64,000 nt of DNA from an uncultured bacterium (GTDB lineage: Bacteria; Acidobacteriota; Thermoanaerobaculia; Thermoanaerobaculales; Thermoanaerobaculaceae): positions 1 through 64,000 of the forward strand of contig CALEVZ010000014.1 in assembly GCA_937924755.1 (NCBI GenBank), written 5' to 3'. Under the pieces are notes generated by a model. The model had not been told where the DNA came from, did no database searches, and saw nothing but the letters and a program-made list of their open reading frames with translations. A program made the translations under genes and the position numbers. Below are positions 26,281 through 34,854 of the stretch, in pieces (the stretch's first letter is position 1; each line of letters starts with the position of its first letter).

Positions 26281-26889
26281 ATGACTCCCCGTGACGATGA
26301 GTGGAACGGTCAGTTAAGCCTGTTCGAGGATGACTCTCGCCGCCAGCCGCCGAGAGGACGGAACATCCTCGTTTTCGATCTAGAAACCCAGCGCTCCTTC
26401 GACGAGGTGGGTGGGCGGGACAAGATGCATCTGCTGGGCATGTCGCTGGCGGTCGTCTACTCCTTCGCTGACGATGTCTTCCACACTTACCTGGAGGCCA
26501 ACGCCGAGGCGCTCGCCGACCACCTCACTTCGGCCGAGCTGGTGGTTGGCTTCAACATCCTCGGCTTCGACTATCAGGTTCTCAAGGGGTACACTGACGC
26601 CCCCCTGGCCTCCGTGCCCACCCTGGATCTCATGGTCGATCTGCAGGGCAAGCTGGGCTTCCGTCCCAAGTTGGACTCGGTCGTCCAGGCCTCCTTGGAG
26701 GTGGGCAAATCCGCCGATGGGCTGCAGGCCCTCACCTGGTACCGCGAGGGCAGGCTCGACCTCATCGAACAGTACTGTCGCGAGGATGTGCGGCTCACCC
26801 GCGACCTCTACCTGTTCGGACGGCGCAACCGCTACGTCCTGGTGTCGCGCTACGGGAAGACCCCGCTTAAGGTCCCGGTTGACTGGTAG
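26281..26889 (+). CDS. DEDD-type 3'-5' exonuclease domain protein with QLSLF motif
   Basis: A 202-residue RNase H-like exonuclease. Exo I is VFDLET (Asp33, Glu35), Exo II is in NILGFDYQVL, and Exo III is YCREDV, a YxxxD pattern typical of the DEDDy group. It is close to the stand-alone PolB-type exonuclease domains. The N-terminus carries QLSLF at residues 11-15, which matches the consensus QL(S/D)LF for binding the DNA polymerase sliding clamp. A role in DNA repair or end trimming is inferred. SD GGGAGG lies 11 nt upstream. It precedes dsbD by 66 nt. Confidence 0.83.
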   Translation: MTPRDDEWNGQLSLFEDDSRRQPPRGRNILVFDLETQRSFDEVGGRDKMHLLGMSLAVVYSFADDVFHTYLEANAEALADHLTSAELVVGFNILGFDYQVLKGYTDAPLASVPTLDLMVDLQGKLGFRPKLDSVVQASLEVGKSADGLQALTWYREGRLDLIEQYCREDVRLTRDLYLFGRRNRYVLVSRYGKTPLKVPVDW

Positions 26890-26955
26890 TTGAGACAGGC
26901 TGGCGCTCTGCCGGCCACCACCGGCGTGGCGTGGCCAGAGGGCGAGAGGAGACTG

Positions 26956-28731
26956 ATGGTACGAAAAAACTTCATGCTCCTGCTTCTGGGCGCTCTGCTG
27001 GCGGCCCAAGGGTCCGCCGAGGAGCCCGTTTTCTCCCTCTCGGCCGCCTGGGAGCAGGGCCCGCCGCCCCCCGGGGGGAGCGCCGTCTTGCGCGTGGCGC
27101 TGCACATCGAGGAGGGATGGCATGTCAACTCCCACGCCCCCACGGACCCCTACCTCATTCCCACCACGCTGAAGCTCCAGCTCCCCCCGGGCTGGAGTGC
27201 CGATCCCCCCCAGTTCCCTCCCCATGTCATGGCCACCTTCGCCTTCAGCGATCAACCGCTGGCGGTCTATGAGGGCGAAGTGATCATCCCGGTGGTGGTC
27301 CGGCGAGCCGCCAGGGCGACAGTGGCCGCCGTCACGGTAACCGTCAGGGCGCAGGCCTGCAACGACAGCATGTGCCTGGCCCCGGCGGAGGCCACCGCTG
27401 TGGTCGCCGCCGACGGTCAGACCGGCGCCGACACAGGTAGGGTCCACGCCAGCGCAGCTCCTCCGCTCCAGCAGTTCCAGGGCGGCCCGGGGGAAGCTCC
27501 CACGTCGCGTTTTTCCGGTGCTGGGCTGGCCCTGCAGCTGGTGCTGGTTTTTCTCGCCGGTCTGGCCCTCAATCTGACCCCCTGTGTGTACCCGCTAATC
27601 CCCGTCACGGTAGGGTTCTTCATTGCCCAACGAACGGCCTCCCGCGCCCGCACCTGGCTCCTGGCCACCCTCTACGTGGTGGGGATGAGCGTCACCTACT
27701 CGGCGCTGGGGGTGGTGGCGGCCCTGACCGGCGAGCTCTTCGGTGCCGCCCTGCAGTCGCCTTGGGTGGTGGGGCTCATCGCCGTGGTGCTGCTGGCGCT
27801 GGCCGCCTCGATGTTCGGAGCGTGGGAGCTGCGCGTGCCCGCCTGGGCGGGGGCGCTGTCGGGGGGACGTAGCGGCGCCGGCGGTGCCCTGGTAATGGGG
27901 CTGGTGGTGGGTCTGGTGGCTGCCCCCTGCATCGGTCCCTTCGTACTCGGGCTGCTCACCTACGTAGGCCAGCAGGGCAACGTCACCCTCGGTTTCCTGC
28001 TCTTCTTCACGCTGGCCATGGGCCTGGGGCTGCCCTATCTGTTTTTGGCCGTCTTCACCAGCGCCCTCGACCGCATCCCCAACTCCGGCGCCTGGATGCT
28101 GGGCGTTCGCCAGGTCTTCGGAGTGTTGCTGGTGGCGCTGGCGGGGTACTTCGTTGCCCCGCTGCTACCGGCCCCCCGCGGCGACCAGCTGGTGGCGATG
28201 ATCCTCATCTTGGGCGGCGCCTATCTGTTGCTGGTAGCTCGTCCCGGCCACCAGCAGCCGTGGATCGACCGGGTGCTGAGGGCTGCCTCGGCGGGGGTGC
28301 TGGTAGTGGGAGTGCTGATGTTCCCCGCCCGCGCGACCGACGCCCCGACCAAGCTTGCTTGGCAGCCGTACGATGCACAACAGGTGGAGGCGGCCATTGC
28401 GGGGGGATCCCCGGTGATCCTGGACTTTTTCGCCACCTGGTGCGCGCCGTGTAAAGAGCTGGATAGACGCACATTTTCCCATCCCGAGGTGACCGCTCGG
28501 TTGGCCCATTTCGCCCGCTTTAAGGTGGATCTGACCACCTCCGACCCCGCCACGGAGGCGATTCGCACCCGCTTCACGGTCGCCGGCGTGCCCACCATCG
28601 CCTTTTTCGTCGGTGGCAAGGAGGTAGTTGATGAGCGACTCACCGGCTTCGAGCCGCCGGAGAGGTTCCTGCTGCGGCTGGACCGGCTTGGTCTGCCCGC
28701 CGGGGGAAGACCACCGGAATCTGATCGCTAA
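26956..28731 (+). CDS. dsbD: Thiol:disulfide interchange protein DsbD
   Basis: A 591-residue protein with the full three-part DsbD layout. After a signal peptide comes the periplasmic alpha domain with the Cys pair in CNDSMC, then eight or so TM helices with the redox Cys in LTPCVYPL and AAPCIGPF, then a thioredoxin-like gamma domain with FFATWCAPCKEL. It carries electrons from cytoplasmic thioredoxin across the membrane to reduce periplasmic disulfides, for example during cytochrome c maturation. AGGAG is 5 nt before the ATG. It converges with the glycosyltransferase gene, their stop codons overlapping. Confidence 0.95.
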   Translation: MVRKNFMLLLLGALLAAQGSAEEPVFSLSAAWEQGPPPPGGSAVLRVALHIEEGWHVNSHAPTDPYLIPTTLKLQLPPGWSADPPQFPPHVMATFAFSDQPLAVYEGEVIIPVVVRRAARATVAAVTVTVRAQACNDSMCLAPAEATAVVAADGQTGADTGRVHASAAPPLQQFQGGPGEAPTSRFSGAGLALQLVLVFLAGLALNLTPCVYPLIPVTVGFFIAQRTASRARTWLLATLYVVGMSVTYSALGVVAALTGELFGAALQSPWVVGLIAVVLLALAASMFGAWELRVPAWAGALSGGRSGAGGALVMGLVVGLVAAPCIGPFVLGLLTYVGQQGNVTLGFLLFFTLAMGLGLPYLFLAVFTSALDRIPNSGAWMLGVRQVFGVLLVALAGYFVAPLLPAPRGDQLVAMILILGGAYLLLVARPGHQQPWIDRVLRAASAGVLVVGVLMFPARATDAPTKLAWQPYDAQQVEAAIAGGSPVILDFFATWCAPCKELDRRTFSHPEVTARLAHFARFKVDLTTSDPATEAIRTRFTVAGVPTIAFFVGGKEVVDERLTGFEPPERFLLRLDRLGLPAGGRPPESDR

Positions 28732-29564
28732 GCCGCCGGGGGATTGAACTCCCAGGTGGCGGGGTCGTCGTCGAAGGGGGGCAGTTGCGGATGCCGGCCT
28801 CGGGCGGCGTTGACCCGCCACGCCCACAGGGTGGCCCACTTCACGTAGGTGGCGTACGACTGCACCATGCAGAACACCAGGCCGTGCATGCCATCGAGGA
28901 ATCCCAGCTGCAGGAAGAACATTCGGAAGAAGCGCCAGGTCGGCCGGAAAAACACCTCGGCGAACCCCGACCGCCGGCCATCGCGCCAGGCCTGGGCTGC
29001 TCCCAAAAAGCCGTAGCCGGCGACTCGTTTCACATACTCGTCGAAAGAATCGATCATGTGGTGCAGCATTGGGTTACGCAGCACCGGCGCAGGCCCGACG
29101 GTGCGCATCCGTTCGTGAACCCGCAAATTGGCGTAGCGCGCCCACCCCTTACGCACCAGGCGCACCACGCGGTCGCGCTGCCAGCCGGAAAAGCGGATCA
29201 CCCTGCCCATGAAGAGGACCCGGCGCCGAATGGTGAAGGCGTTGAAGCGGGGGCCAGAGGCGAGCAAAGCCTCGATTTCCGCCTGCAGGGCCGGCGTGCA
29301 CTCCTCATCGGCGTCGAAGTGCAGGATCCAGTCGGCAACCACCTGATCCATGGCCCAGTTCTTCTGCGCCGCCGCACCCAGGTAGGGACGCTGCACCAAG
29401 GTGACGCCCGGTGTCGCCCGCACGATCTCGGGCGTGGCGTCGGTGGAAAAGGAATCCACCACCAGAATCGAGTCGCACCAGCGCAGCGACGCCAGGCAAC
29501 GGGCGATGTTACGTTCCTCGTTGAAGGTGGTGACGATGGCGGCGATGGTCACAGAACGGCTCAT
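28728..29564 (-). CDS. Family 2 glycosyltransferase (WaaE/KdtX-like)
   Basis: A 278-residue GT-A enzyme. It opens IAAIVTTFNEERNIARCLASL, has the nucleotide-sugar region VVDSFSTDAT, and the metal-binding acids in FDADEE. The C-terminal half (RVLFMGRVIRFSGWQRDRVVRL and LRVHERM) follows the WaaE/KdtX group, which adds glucose or related sugars to LPS inner core. It should act at the cytoplasmic face of the inner membrane. A -10-like TAGGAT lies about 35 nt upstream and a G-rich SD is present. Confidence 0.9.
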   Translation of the reverse strand: MSRSVTIAAIVTTFNEERNIARCLASLRWCDSILVVDSFSTDATPEIVRATPGVTLVQRPYLGAAAQKNWAMDQVVADWILHFDADEECTPALQAEIEALLASGPRFNAFTIRRRVLFMGRVIRFSGWQRDRVVRLVRKGWARYANLRVHERMRTVGPAPVLRNPMLHHMIDSFDEYVKRVAGYGFLGAAQAWRDGRRSGFAEVFFRPTWRFFRMFFLQLGFLDGMHGLVFCMVQSYATYVKWATLWAWRVNAARGRHPQLPPFDDDPATWEFNPPAA

Positions 29565-29606
29565 CCAGCACCCCCAGCGCGGCGGTCAGAGCTCTGCATC
29601 CTACCA

Positions 29607-29635
29607 TTGAGTTCCGCCCCGTTCAGCGCTAACGT
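29607..29635 (+). promoter_or_regulatory. Promoter of cdd, leaderless (TTGAGT-17-TAACGT)
   Basis: TTGAGT (29607-29612), a 17-nt spacer and TAACGT (29630-29635) end exactly 6 nt before the ATG of cdd. No SD is present. The layout predicts a leaderless mRNA. Confidence 0.5.
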
Positions 29636-29641
29636 CGCGCC

Positions 29642-30061
29642 ATGAACCTCGCTCCCGTCACCATTGGGCGTCTGGTCCACGCGGCGCGGCGGGCCCGCGC
29701 CAACGCCTACGCTCCCTACTCGCGCTTTGCCGTTGGCGCCGCGGCGCTGGCCGCCGACGGCCGCATTTTTTCGGGGTGCAACGTGGAAAACGGCTCCTTC
29801 GGCCTCACCATCTGCGCCGAGCGTAACGCCCTGGCGGCCATGATCGCCGCCGGTCAACGCCCCGTCGCCATGGCCATCGTGACTAGGGATGGGAAAGCCA
29901 CCCCCTGCGGGGCCTGCCGACAGGTGCTCGCCGAGTTCGCCCCGGATCTCCCCATCATTCTCGCCAGTGAGACGGACGATGGCATCACCGTCCACCGCCT
30001 GACCGAGCTCCTCCCCGCCCTCTTTCGCTTCCCCCCTGGCGGCGAAACCTCCCAAAAGTGA
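29642..30061 (+). CDS. cdd: Cytidine deaminase
   Basis: A 139-residue, homotetrameric-type cytidine deaminase. It has YAPYSRFAVGAA near the N-terminus, the proton-shuttle Glu and zinc Cys in ICAERNA (CAE), and the second zinc pair in PCGACRQV. It converts cytidine and deoxycytidine to uridine forms in pyrimidine salvage. The ATG has no SD; a -10 lies 6 nt upstream. It converges with the FHA regulator gene, 7 nt apart. Confidence 0.95.
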   Translation: MNLAPVTIGRLVHAARRARANAYAPYSRFAVGAAALAADGRIFSGCNVENGSFGLTICAERNALAAMIAAGQRPVAMAIVTRDGKATPCGACRQVLAEFAPDLPIILASETDDGITVHRLTELLPALFRFPPGGETSQK

Positions 30062-30068
30062 TCGGCGG

Positions 30069-31889
30069 CTATTGCCGCGCCCCCTGCCGGCGACGCCGCA
30101 GGTAGCGGTAGTCGGGTACGCCGTACTCCTTGAGCTTGGCGATCAGGGCACCCCGGGAGATACCCAGGATCCGCGACCCTTTGGATTGATTTCCCTTCAC
30201 TCGGCGCATGACGCGGTCAATGAGGATTTGCTCCACCCGGGGGACCACCTGCTTGAGGTTGTCGCTGGAGAGCGCCTCCACCAGGTCCGGGGAAACGCCC
30301 GGAGCGCCCTCGGGGGCCACTGCGCCCTTTAGGTCCAGCCCCGAACAGCGAACCATCTCCCCATCGGGGGTGGCGGTGACCAGCCGGTTCACCTCGCCGA
30401 CCAGCTCTCCCAGTTCACCGGGATAGCTCTTGGCGAGCAAGGCGTTGAGACACTCCAGGGAAATCCCCCGGGTGGTCTTGCCCTGTTCCTCCGCCGCCCG
30501 GCGCATGAGCGAGGCGATCAGCAGGGGGAGATCCTCGCGGCGCTCCGCCAGCCGCGGAACTCGCAGCATGCGCTTGGAAAACAGCATGAACAGGCTAGTT
30601 ACCAGCTTGCCCTGCTGCACCAGCGCCAGGGGGTCCTCGCCGCAGGTGATCATCCAGCGAATGGAAGACGCCGACAACGGCTCGCGCAGCTCCGAGGAGA
30701 TGAACGACGCCATGTCCTCCTGCACCGCTCGGCTGACTGCGTCGATGTTGCGGGCCACCAGCACGCCCCCCCTGGCCCGGGCGATGATGCCGTCGGCGTT
30801 GCGATCCTGGGTTGGATAGCCAGCGGCACCGAACAGCTCGGCGCGCAGCACCTGGGCATCCGCCGCTCGGCCGTCGAAGATGGTCAGCGACCTGCCGCTG
30901 ACCGGTCCCAAGGTCGCCAGGATGCGAGCCACCTCGGTTCTTCCCGTCCCCGGCGCGCCGCAAATGAGCACCGGGTCATCACCGTGGGCGGCGCTCAGCA
31001 TGCCGGCACGCAGCACCTGCATGGCCTGGGACGACCCGGGAAGGACGATCTCCAGGCGGTGCTGCGCCTCGATCTCCCAGTTCGAGAAGACTCGGTCAGC
31101 CCGTTCGACATCCTCCCACCGCAGGCCGAGGAGACGGGTTACCTCGCCCAGCAGGGTGATGCCCTCGCTGCCCAAGGCACCCAGGGGACGGGCAACCATG
31201 ATCGCGTTCACCTCCCGTCGCGGCCCCAGGACGCCCAGAAAGGCCGTTTCCCCCTCCTCGGTGGTGAGCACGCCGTACCGCCCCGGTGCCGCCAGATCGC
31301 TGGCCAAGCCGGGACGAAGCCGGGGGAGCGGACCGCTCCAGGAGGACGCCAGCACCACCGGGCGCTCCCCATCGCCGGGGATGACGATGGCCACCTCCAC
31401 GGAAGGCAGGGCATCGCGGAGCACGGTGACCAGGCGGTGAAGGAGGTCCGCCGGTGGATCCAGAAAGAGATCGAGAATCGCACCGCGGGGCTGGGAGAGC
31501 CCCACTGAGTCGGTGACCACCGAGAAGCTCTCCGCCGGCGGGCGGCTCGGCTTCGCCGGGAAGGTTCCGGTGACGGGTCGGGTCGCAGGGTCAACCGGAT
31601 CCTCTTCAGTCCCCTGCAGAACCAGGGTCGACCCTCCCAATCGGAGACGATCACCCGGGGAAAGCACGCCCCGCGATCGCCGCTCACCGTTGAGTACCAC
31701 GGTTTGCCGATCCACCGTCACGAACGTCAAGCCGTTGGGCGAGTTGTAGATCACCAGATGGCGATCACCAACTCCGGGTATTCGCACCACCACGTCGTTC
31801 TTGCTTGACGATCCGACAGTGATCTGGGACTTCTGCAGCCGGTAGGTCAACACCGCCCCATTTTCTGACTCAACTGAGAGCAGGAGCAT
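30069..31889 (-). CDS. FHA-GAF-AAA-Fis regulator with a degenerate ATPase
   Basis: A 606-residue protein in the plan of sigma54 enhancer-binding proteins: an FHA-like N-terminal domain (1-92), a GAF-like region (~140-260), an AAA region (~285-500) and a Fis-type HTH at the C-terminus (ILGISRGALIAKLKEYGV). The ATPase core is degraded. Walker A reads GAPGTGRT with Arg317 for Lys; Walker B reads GGVLVARNI with Arg380/Asn381 where Asp-Glu belong; and the GAFTGA loop is absent after ELFG. It therefore probably neither hydrolyses ATP nor activates sigma54, and may act as a DNA-binding repressor or activator responding to phosphopeptides. The ATG has GGGAGG 6 nt upstream. Divergent from the LuxR-type gene. 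Confidence 0.85.
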   Translation of the reverse strand: MLLLSVESENGAVLTYRLQKSQITVGSSSKNDVVVRIPGVGDRHLVIYNSPNGLTFVTVDRQTVVLNGERRSRGVLSPGDRLRLGGSTLVLQGTEEDPVDPATRPVTGTFPAKPSRPPAESFSVVTDSVGLSQPRGAILDLFLDPPADLLHRLVTVLRDALPSVEVAIVIPGDGERPVVLASSWSGPLPRLRPGLASDLAAPGRYGVLTTEEGETAFLGVLGPRREVNAIMVARPLGALGSEGITLLGEVTRLLGLRWEDVERADRVFSNWEIEAQHRLEIVLPGSSQAMQVLRAGMLSAAHGDDPVLICGAPGTGRTEVARILATLGPVSGRSLTIFDGRAADAQVLRAELFGAAGYPTQDRNADGIIARARGGVLVARNIDAVSRAVQEDMASFISSELREPLSASSIRWMITCGEDPLALVQQGKLVTSLFMLFSKRMLRVPRLAERREDLPLLIASLMRRAAEEQGKTTRGISLECLNALLAKSYPGELGELVGEVNRLVTATPDGEMVRCSGLDLKGAVAPEGAPGVSPDLVEALSSDNLKQVVPRVEQILIDRVMRRVKGNQSKGSRILGISRGALIAKLKEYGVPDYRYLRRRRQGARQ

Positions 31890-31915
31890 CGGCGTCCTCC
31901 CTGTCAACTGGTGCC

Positions 31916-31944
31916 AGTGTATATGGTCGGCGCAATCGACGCAA
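31916..31944 (-). promoter_or_regulatory. Promoter of the FHA regulator (TTGCGT-17-TACACT)
   Basis: On the minus strand TTGCGT (31939-31944) and TACACT (31916-31921) are 17 nt apart. Initiation about 7 nt on gives a short leader that includes GGGAGG. The divergent LuxR promoter lies 17 nt away, so one bound regulator could affect both. Confidence 0.55.
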
Positions 31945-31960
31945 CCGTCTCCGGTAAGCG

Positions 31961-31989
31961 TTGATCGGTTTGCATGACAGGTCTACACT
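31961..31989 (+). promoter_or_regulatory. Promoter of the PAS-LuxR gene, leaderless (TTGATC-17-TACACT)
   Basis: TTGATC (31961-31966), a 17-nt spacer and TACACT (31984-31989) end 6 nt before the GTG start. There is no SD, so the message is probably leaderless. Confidence 0.6.
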
Positions 31990-31995
31990 CGCCTC

Positions 31996-32913
31996 GTGTG
32001 GCGGCCGATCCTCCTCACCCCCGCTCTTCCCCCTTCGGATGACCCCGCCATCGCCAAGCTCCTGGAGGGGTTGCGGCGGGCCGCCGGAGCGGCCGGCTGT
32101 TCGCTCCTCCTGGAGCTTGCAGGGCAGGGCCCGGCCATGGAGTACGTCCACGGCGATCCCTGCGCCAGTGGCCAAACCCTCCGCATTCACCTGGAAGCCC
32201 GAGAGGGCTTCCGCGCGGCGTTCCAATTATGCGGCGCCGGCAGCGGACCCGCCGCCAGCCCGGCGGCCCTCGAGGCGCTGGCGCCGGTGTTACAGGGGGC
32301 GCTCGACGCTCTCATTGAACGGTACAACTCCAACCGGCAAGTCGAACTGCTCGCGCAAATTCTGAACGCGGCGGAGGAGGCGACCCTGCTGGTGGACCTC
32401 AGCGGTGAAATTCTCTTCGCCAACCCCAAGGGCGATGAGTTTCTCGCCCTGCACACCGAGGAACCCCTGGCGCGGCTGGCTCCCGACGCTCCCTTGGAGC
32501 CGCTGCTGCACCTGGTGGTGCGCGAGATGCAGGCGCTCTCTGCCCAGCCCGAAAGCATGGTGCGCCGTACCCTGACCCTGGTCTCGGGGCAAGCGTGGCA
32601 GCTCGAGCTCGTCCTCCTCTCCCGCGCCTCGGCCGATGGCCACTGTCTGGTCATCCTGAGTCCCATTCATTTGCCCACCGGGCGGCAGCTCCACCTCCGC
32701 CTGAGAAAGTTCGGTGTCTCGCCGCGGGAAGCAGAGGTGATCGCCCACTTGCTGCGCGGACGCCGCAACCCCGAGGTGGCGGAGGCGATGGGCATCACCG
32801 AGTACACGGTGAAAGACCACCTCAAGCACCTGTTCGCCAAGCTTTCCGTCTCCTCGCGCACCGAGCTGTTCGCCCGTCTGGCCAGCGAAGGCGCCATCCC
32901 GCCCCAGACGTGA
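31996..32913 (+). CDS. PAS-like/LuxR HTH transcriptional regulator
   Basis: A 305-residue regulator. Residues ~115-230 look like a PAS sensor (ILNAAEEATLLVDLSGEILFANPKGDEFLAL). The last ~65 residues are a LuxR/GerE HTH (GVSPREAEVIAHLLRGRRNPEVAEAMGITEYTVKDHL is its span; key elements SPREAEV and TVKDHLKHLFAKL). There is no receiver domain, so it is not a classical two-component regulator. Ligand unknown. The GTG start has no SD but a -10 placed for leaderless initiation. It is divergent from the degenerate FHA regulator, with which it may cross-regulate. Confidence 0.85.
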   Translation: MWRPILLTPALPPSDDPAIAKLLEGLRRAAGAAGCSLLLELAGQGPAMEYVHGDPCASGQTLRIHLEAREGFRAAFQLCGAGSGPAASPAALEALAPVLQGALDALIERYNSNRQVELLAQILNAAEEATLLVDLSGEILFANPKGDEFLALHTEEPLARLAPDAPLEPLLHLVVREMQALSAQPESMVRRTLTLVSGQAWQLELVLLSRASADGHCLVILSPIHLPTGRQLHLRLRKFGVSPREAEVIAHLLRGRRNPEVAEAMGITEYTVKDHLKHLFAKLSVSSRTELFARLASEGAIPPQT

Positions 32914-32932
32914 GGCCTTCGACGTTTTGGGC

Positions 32933-33724
32933 TCATGCTTCGCCTGCCCCGGTGAAGAGCTCCACCCTCTCCGCAAGACGCGGGGCAATGCGGGCAAAAG
33001 CGGCAAAGGCAGCGGCCTGGAAAGGGAGAACGCGCTGGCCGCCGCCCCCCTCCGCCAGCCCCACCACCGACCGCGCCACGCGTTCCGGCGACAGCACCGG
33101 CACGAGGAGACGAGCCAGACGAGGGAGCTTGGCGTGGGGCACGCCGTTGACGATCATGCCGGTCCGCACCGGTCCGGGACACACCCAGCCCACCCGCACC
33201 GCAGAGCCGGCCAGCTCCAGGCGAAGGCAGCGGAGGTAGGCCACCAACGCCGCCTTGCTCGCCGCGTAAGGACCGCCCCCCCGGTAGGGGATCAGCGCCG
33301 AGAGCGACGACACCGCCACCACTGCCGCCTGGTTGGCGGCGAGGAGATGGGGCATAGCCGTCGTCAAGGTCCGAACTGCGCCGAGAAAGTTCACCTCCAG
33401 AGCGTGGCGGGCCGCCTCTTCTCCCCCCACCGCCGGTCGATGCACGCCCACCCCGGCGTTGAGCACGGCCAGGCTCAGGCCGCCACCCCAGCGGGCGACC
33501 TCGTCCACCGCTTCCTTCAGCCGCCGCGGGTCGGTCACATCCGCCATCACTGCCAGCACCTGCCCCCCGGTCGCCCGGCACCGCGCCGCCACCCCCGCCA
33601 GGGCCTCAGCATCCCGGCCCATCAGCCCCACCCGACAGCCCCTTTGGGCCAGCGCCAGGGCAATCGCCTCGCCAATGCCCCGGGAGGCGCCGGTGACGAT
33701 CGCCGTTGCTCCAGCCAGTTGCAT
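32933..33724 (-). CDS. Short-chain dehydrogenase/reductase
   Basis: A 263-residue classical SDR: TGASRGIG (residues 12-19), NAGVG, the catalytic Ser in SSLSALIPY and YAASK. The GRDAEAL after beta-2 suggests NADP. Residues after ~225 are hydrophobic (LPFQAAAFAAFARIA), which may anchor or bind lipid. The ATG lacks an SD; CATCAT lies 6 nt upstream. Convergent with the LuxR-type gene and divergent from dus. Substrate unknown. Confidence 0.9.
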   Translation of the reverse strand: MQLAGATAIVTGASRGIGEAIALALAQRGCRVGLMGRDAEALAGVAARCRATGGQVLAVMADVTDPRRLKEAVDEVARWGGGLSLAVLNAGVGVHRPAVGGEEAARHALEVNFLGAVRTLTTAMPHLLAANQAAVVAVSSLSALIPYRGGGPYAASKAALVAYLRCLRLELAGSAVRVGWVCPGPVRTGMIVNGVPHAKLPRLARLLVPVLSPERVARSVVGLAEGGGGQRVLPFQAAAFAAFARIAPRLAERVELFTGAGEA

Positions 33725-33810
33725 CGTCGAATGATGCCACGCCCAAAAGTCCGTTCATCCCCGGCGAACCTCACCGCCCTGCTGGTCCCCGCCCCGCCGG
33801 CGCGTGCGGC

Positions 33811-33816
33811 TATACT
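33811..33816 (+). promoter_or_regulatory. -10 element TATACT, leaderless start of dus
   Basis: TATACT, five of six matches to consensus, ends 6 nt before the GTG chosen for dus. No -35 of quality is seen at 17 nt, and no SD is present. Confidence 0.55.
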
Positions 33817-33822
33817 TCGAGC

Positions 33823-34854
33823 GTGCTCACCCTGCGTAGCGTCACCGTCTCACCGCCCCTGCTGCTGGCGCCGATGGCCGGCATCACCGACCGGGACTTC
33901 CGCCTGCTCATCCGCCGCCTGGGCGGCTGCGGCCTGGTGGCCATGGAGTTCATCTCCGCCGAAGGGCTGTTGCGTCGCAACCCGTCCACCCTGCGCATGC
34001 TCCACTTCGTGGATGAGGAACGGCCCATTTCCATCCAGATCTACGGCTCCGACCCGGCCCGCATGGCGGAAGCTGCTCGCCAGGTGGAAGCCATGGGAGC
34101 GGACGTGTGCGACATCAACATGGGTTGCCCCGCCAACAAGGTGCTCAAAGGGTGCGCCGGCGCCGCCCTGACCGGGGACTTGCCCCTGGCCCGTGCCATC
34201 GTCCGCGCAGTGCGGGGGGCGATCACCCTCCCCCTGACGGTCAAGTTCCGCCTGGGGCTGCGTCCCGAAGCGCTGACCTACCTGGAACTGGGGCGCATCC
34301 TGGAGGGTGAAGGTGCCGACGCCGTGACCCTGCACGGGCGCACCGCCAGCCAGCAGTTCGCGGGGCAGGCCGACTGGAGCCACATCGCCCGCCTGAAAGA
34401 GGCGGTGTCCATCCCGGTGATCGGCAACGGCGACGTGCGGTGCGCCGCCGATGCCGTGCGCATGTTTCGCGCCACCGGCTGCGACGGTGTCATGATCGGC
34501 CGGGCGAGCCTCACCAATCCGTGGATCTTTCGCCAGGCCGCCGCCCTGCTCGAGGGCCGGGAGCTCCTCCCGGCCTCTCCCGACGAGCGCCGGACGCTCA
34601 TGCTCGACCACTTCCGCGAGGTGATCGTTCGCGAGGACGAACGCACGGCGCTGCACAAGCTCAAGACCTTCACCGGCTGGTACACCCACGGTCTCCCAGA
34701 CGGTCGACTGCTGCGCCGCCGCCTCAACGATCTTTCCTCCGCCGCCTCGGTGATCGATGCCGTGGAAGAGTTCTTCGCAGCTACCGCCACCTGCCCACCT
34801 CAACCCTGGCCCTCTACTCCTCGAGGGATCGCCGCCGCGGAGAACCCGGCATGA
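33823..34854 (+). CDS. dus: tRNA-dihydrouridine synthase
   Basis: A 343-residue FMN enzyme that reduces uridines in tRNA. It opens LLLAPMAGITDRDFR (FMN site), has MGCPANKVLKGCAGAAL with the catalytic Cys (GCAG), LPLTVKFRLGL, TLHGRTASQQF and GNGDVR. The GTG start at 33823 is favoured because the TATACT -10 sits 6 nt upstream and the product then begins a few residues before the first beta strand; longer readings add a low-complexity stretch. Which Dus subtype it is was not resolved. Its end overlaps the methyltransferase start (ATGA). Confidence 0.93.
   Translation: MLTLRSVTVSPPLLLAPMAGITDRDFRLLIRRLGGCGLVAMEFISAEGLLRRNPSTLRMLHFVDEERPISIQIYGSDPARMAEAARQVEAMGADVCDINMGCPANKVLKGCAGAALTGDLPLARAIVRAVRGAITLPLTVKFRLGLRPEALTYLELGRILEGEGADAVTLHGRTASQQFAGQADWSHIARLKEAVSIPVIGNGDVRCAADAVRMFRATGCDGVMIGRASLTNPWIFRQAAALLEGRELLPASPDERRTLMLDHFREVIVREDERTALHKLKTFTGWYTHGLPDGRLLRRRLNDLSSAASVIDAVEEFFAATATCPPQPWPSTPRGIAAAENPA

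Noticed and set aside
30069-31889. Calling the FHA protein a sigma54 activator
   Set aside because: Walker A, Walker B and GAFTGA elements are all lost; the standard call would imply an activity it probably lacks.
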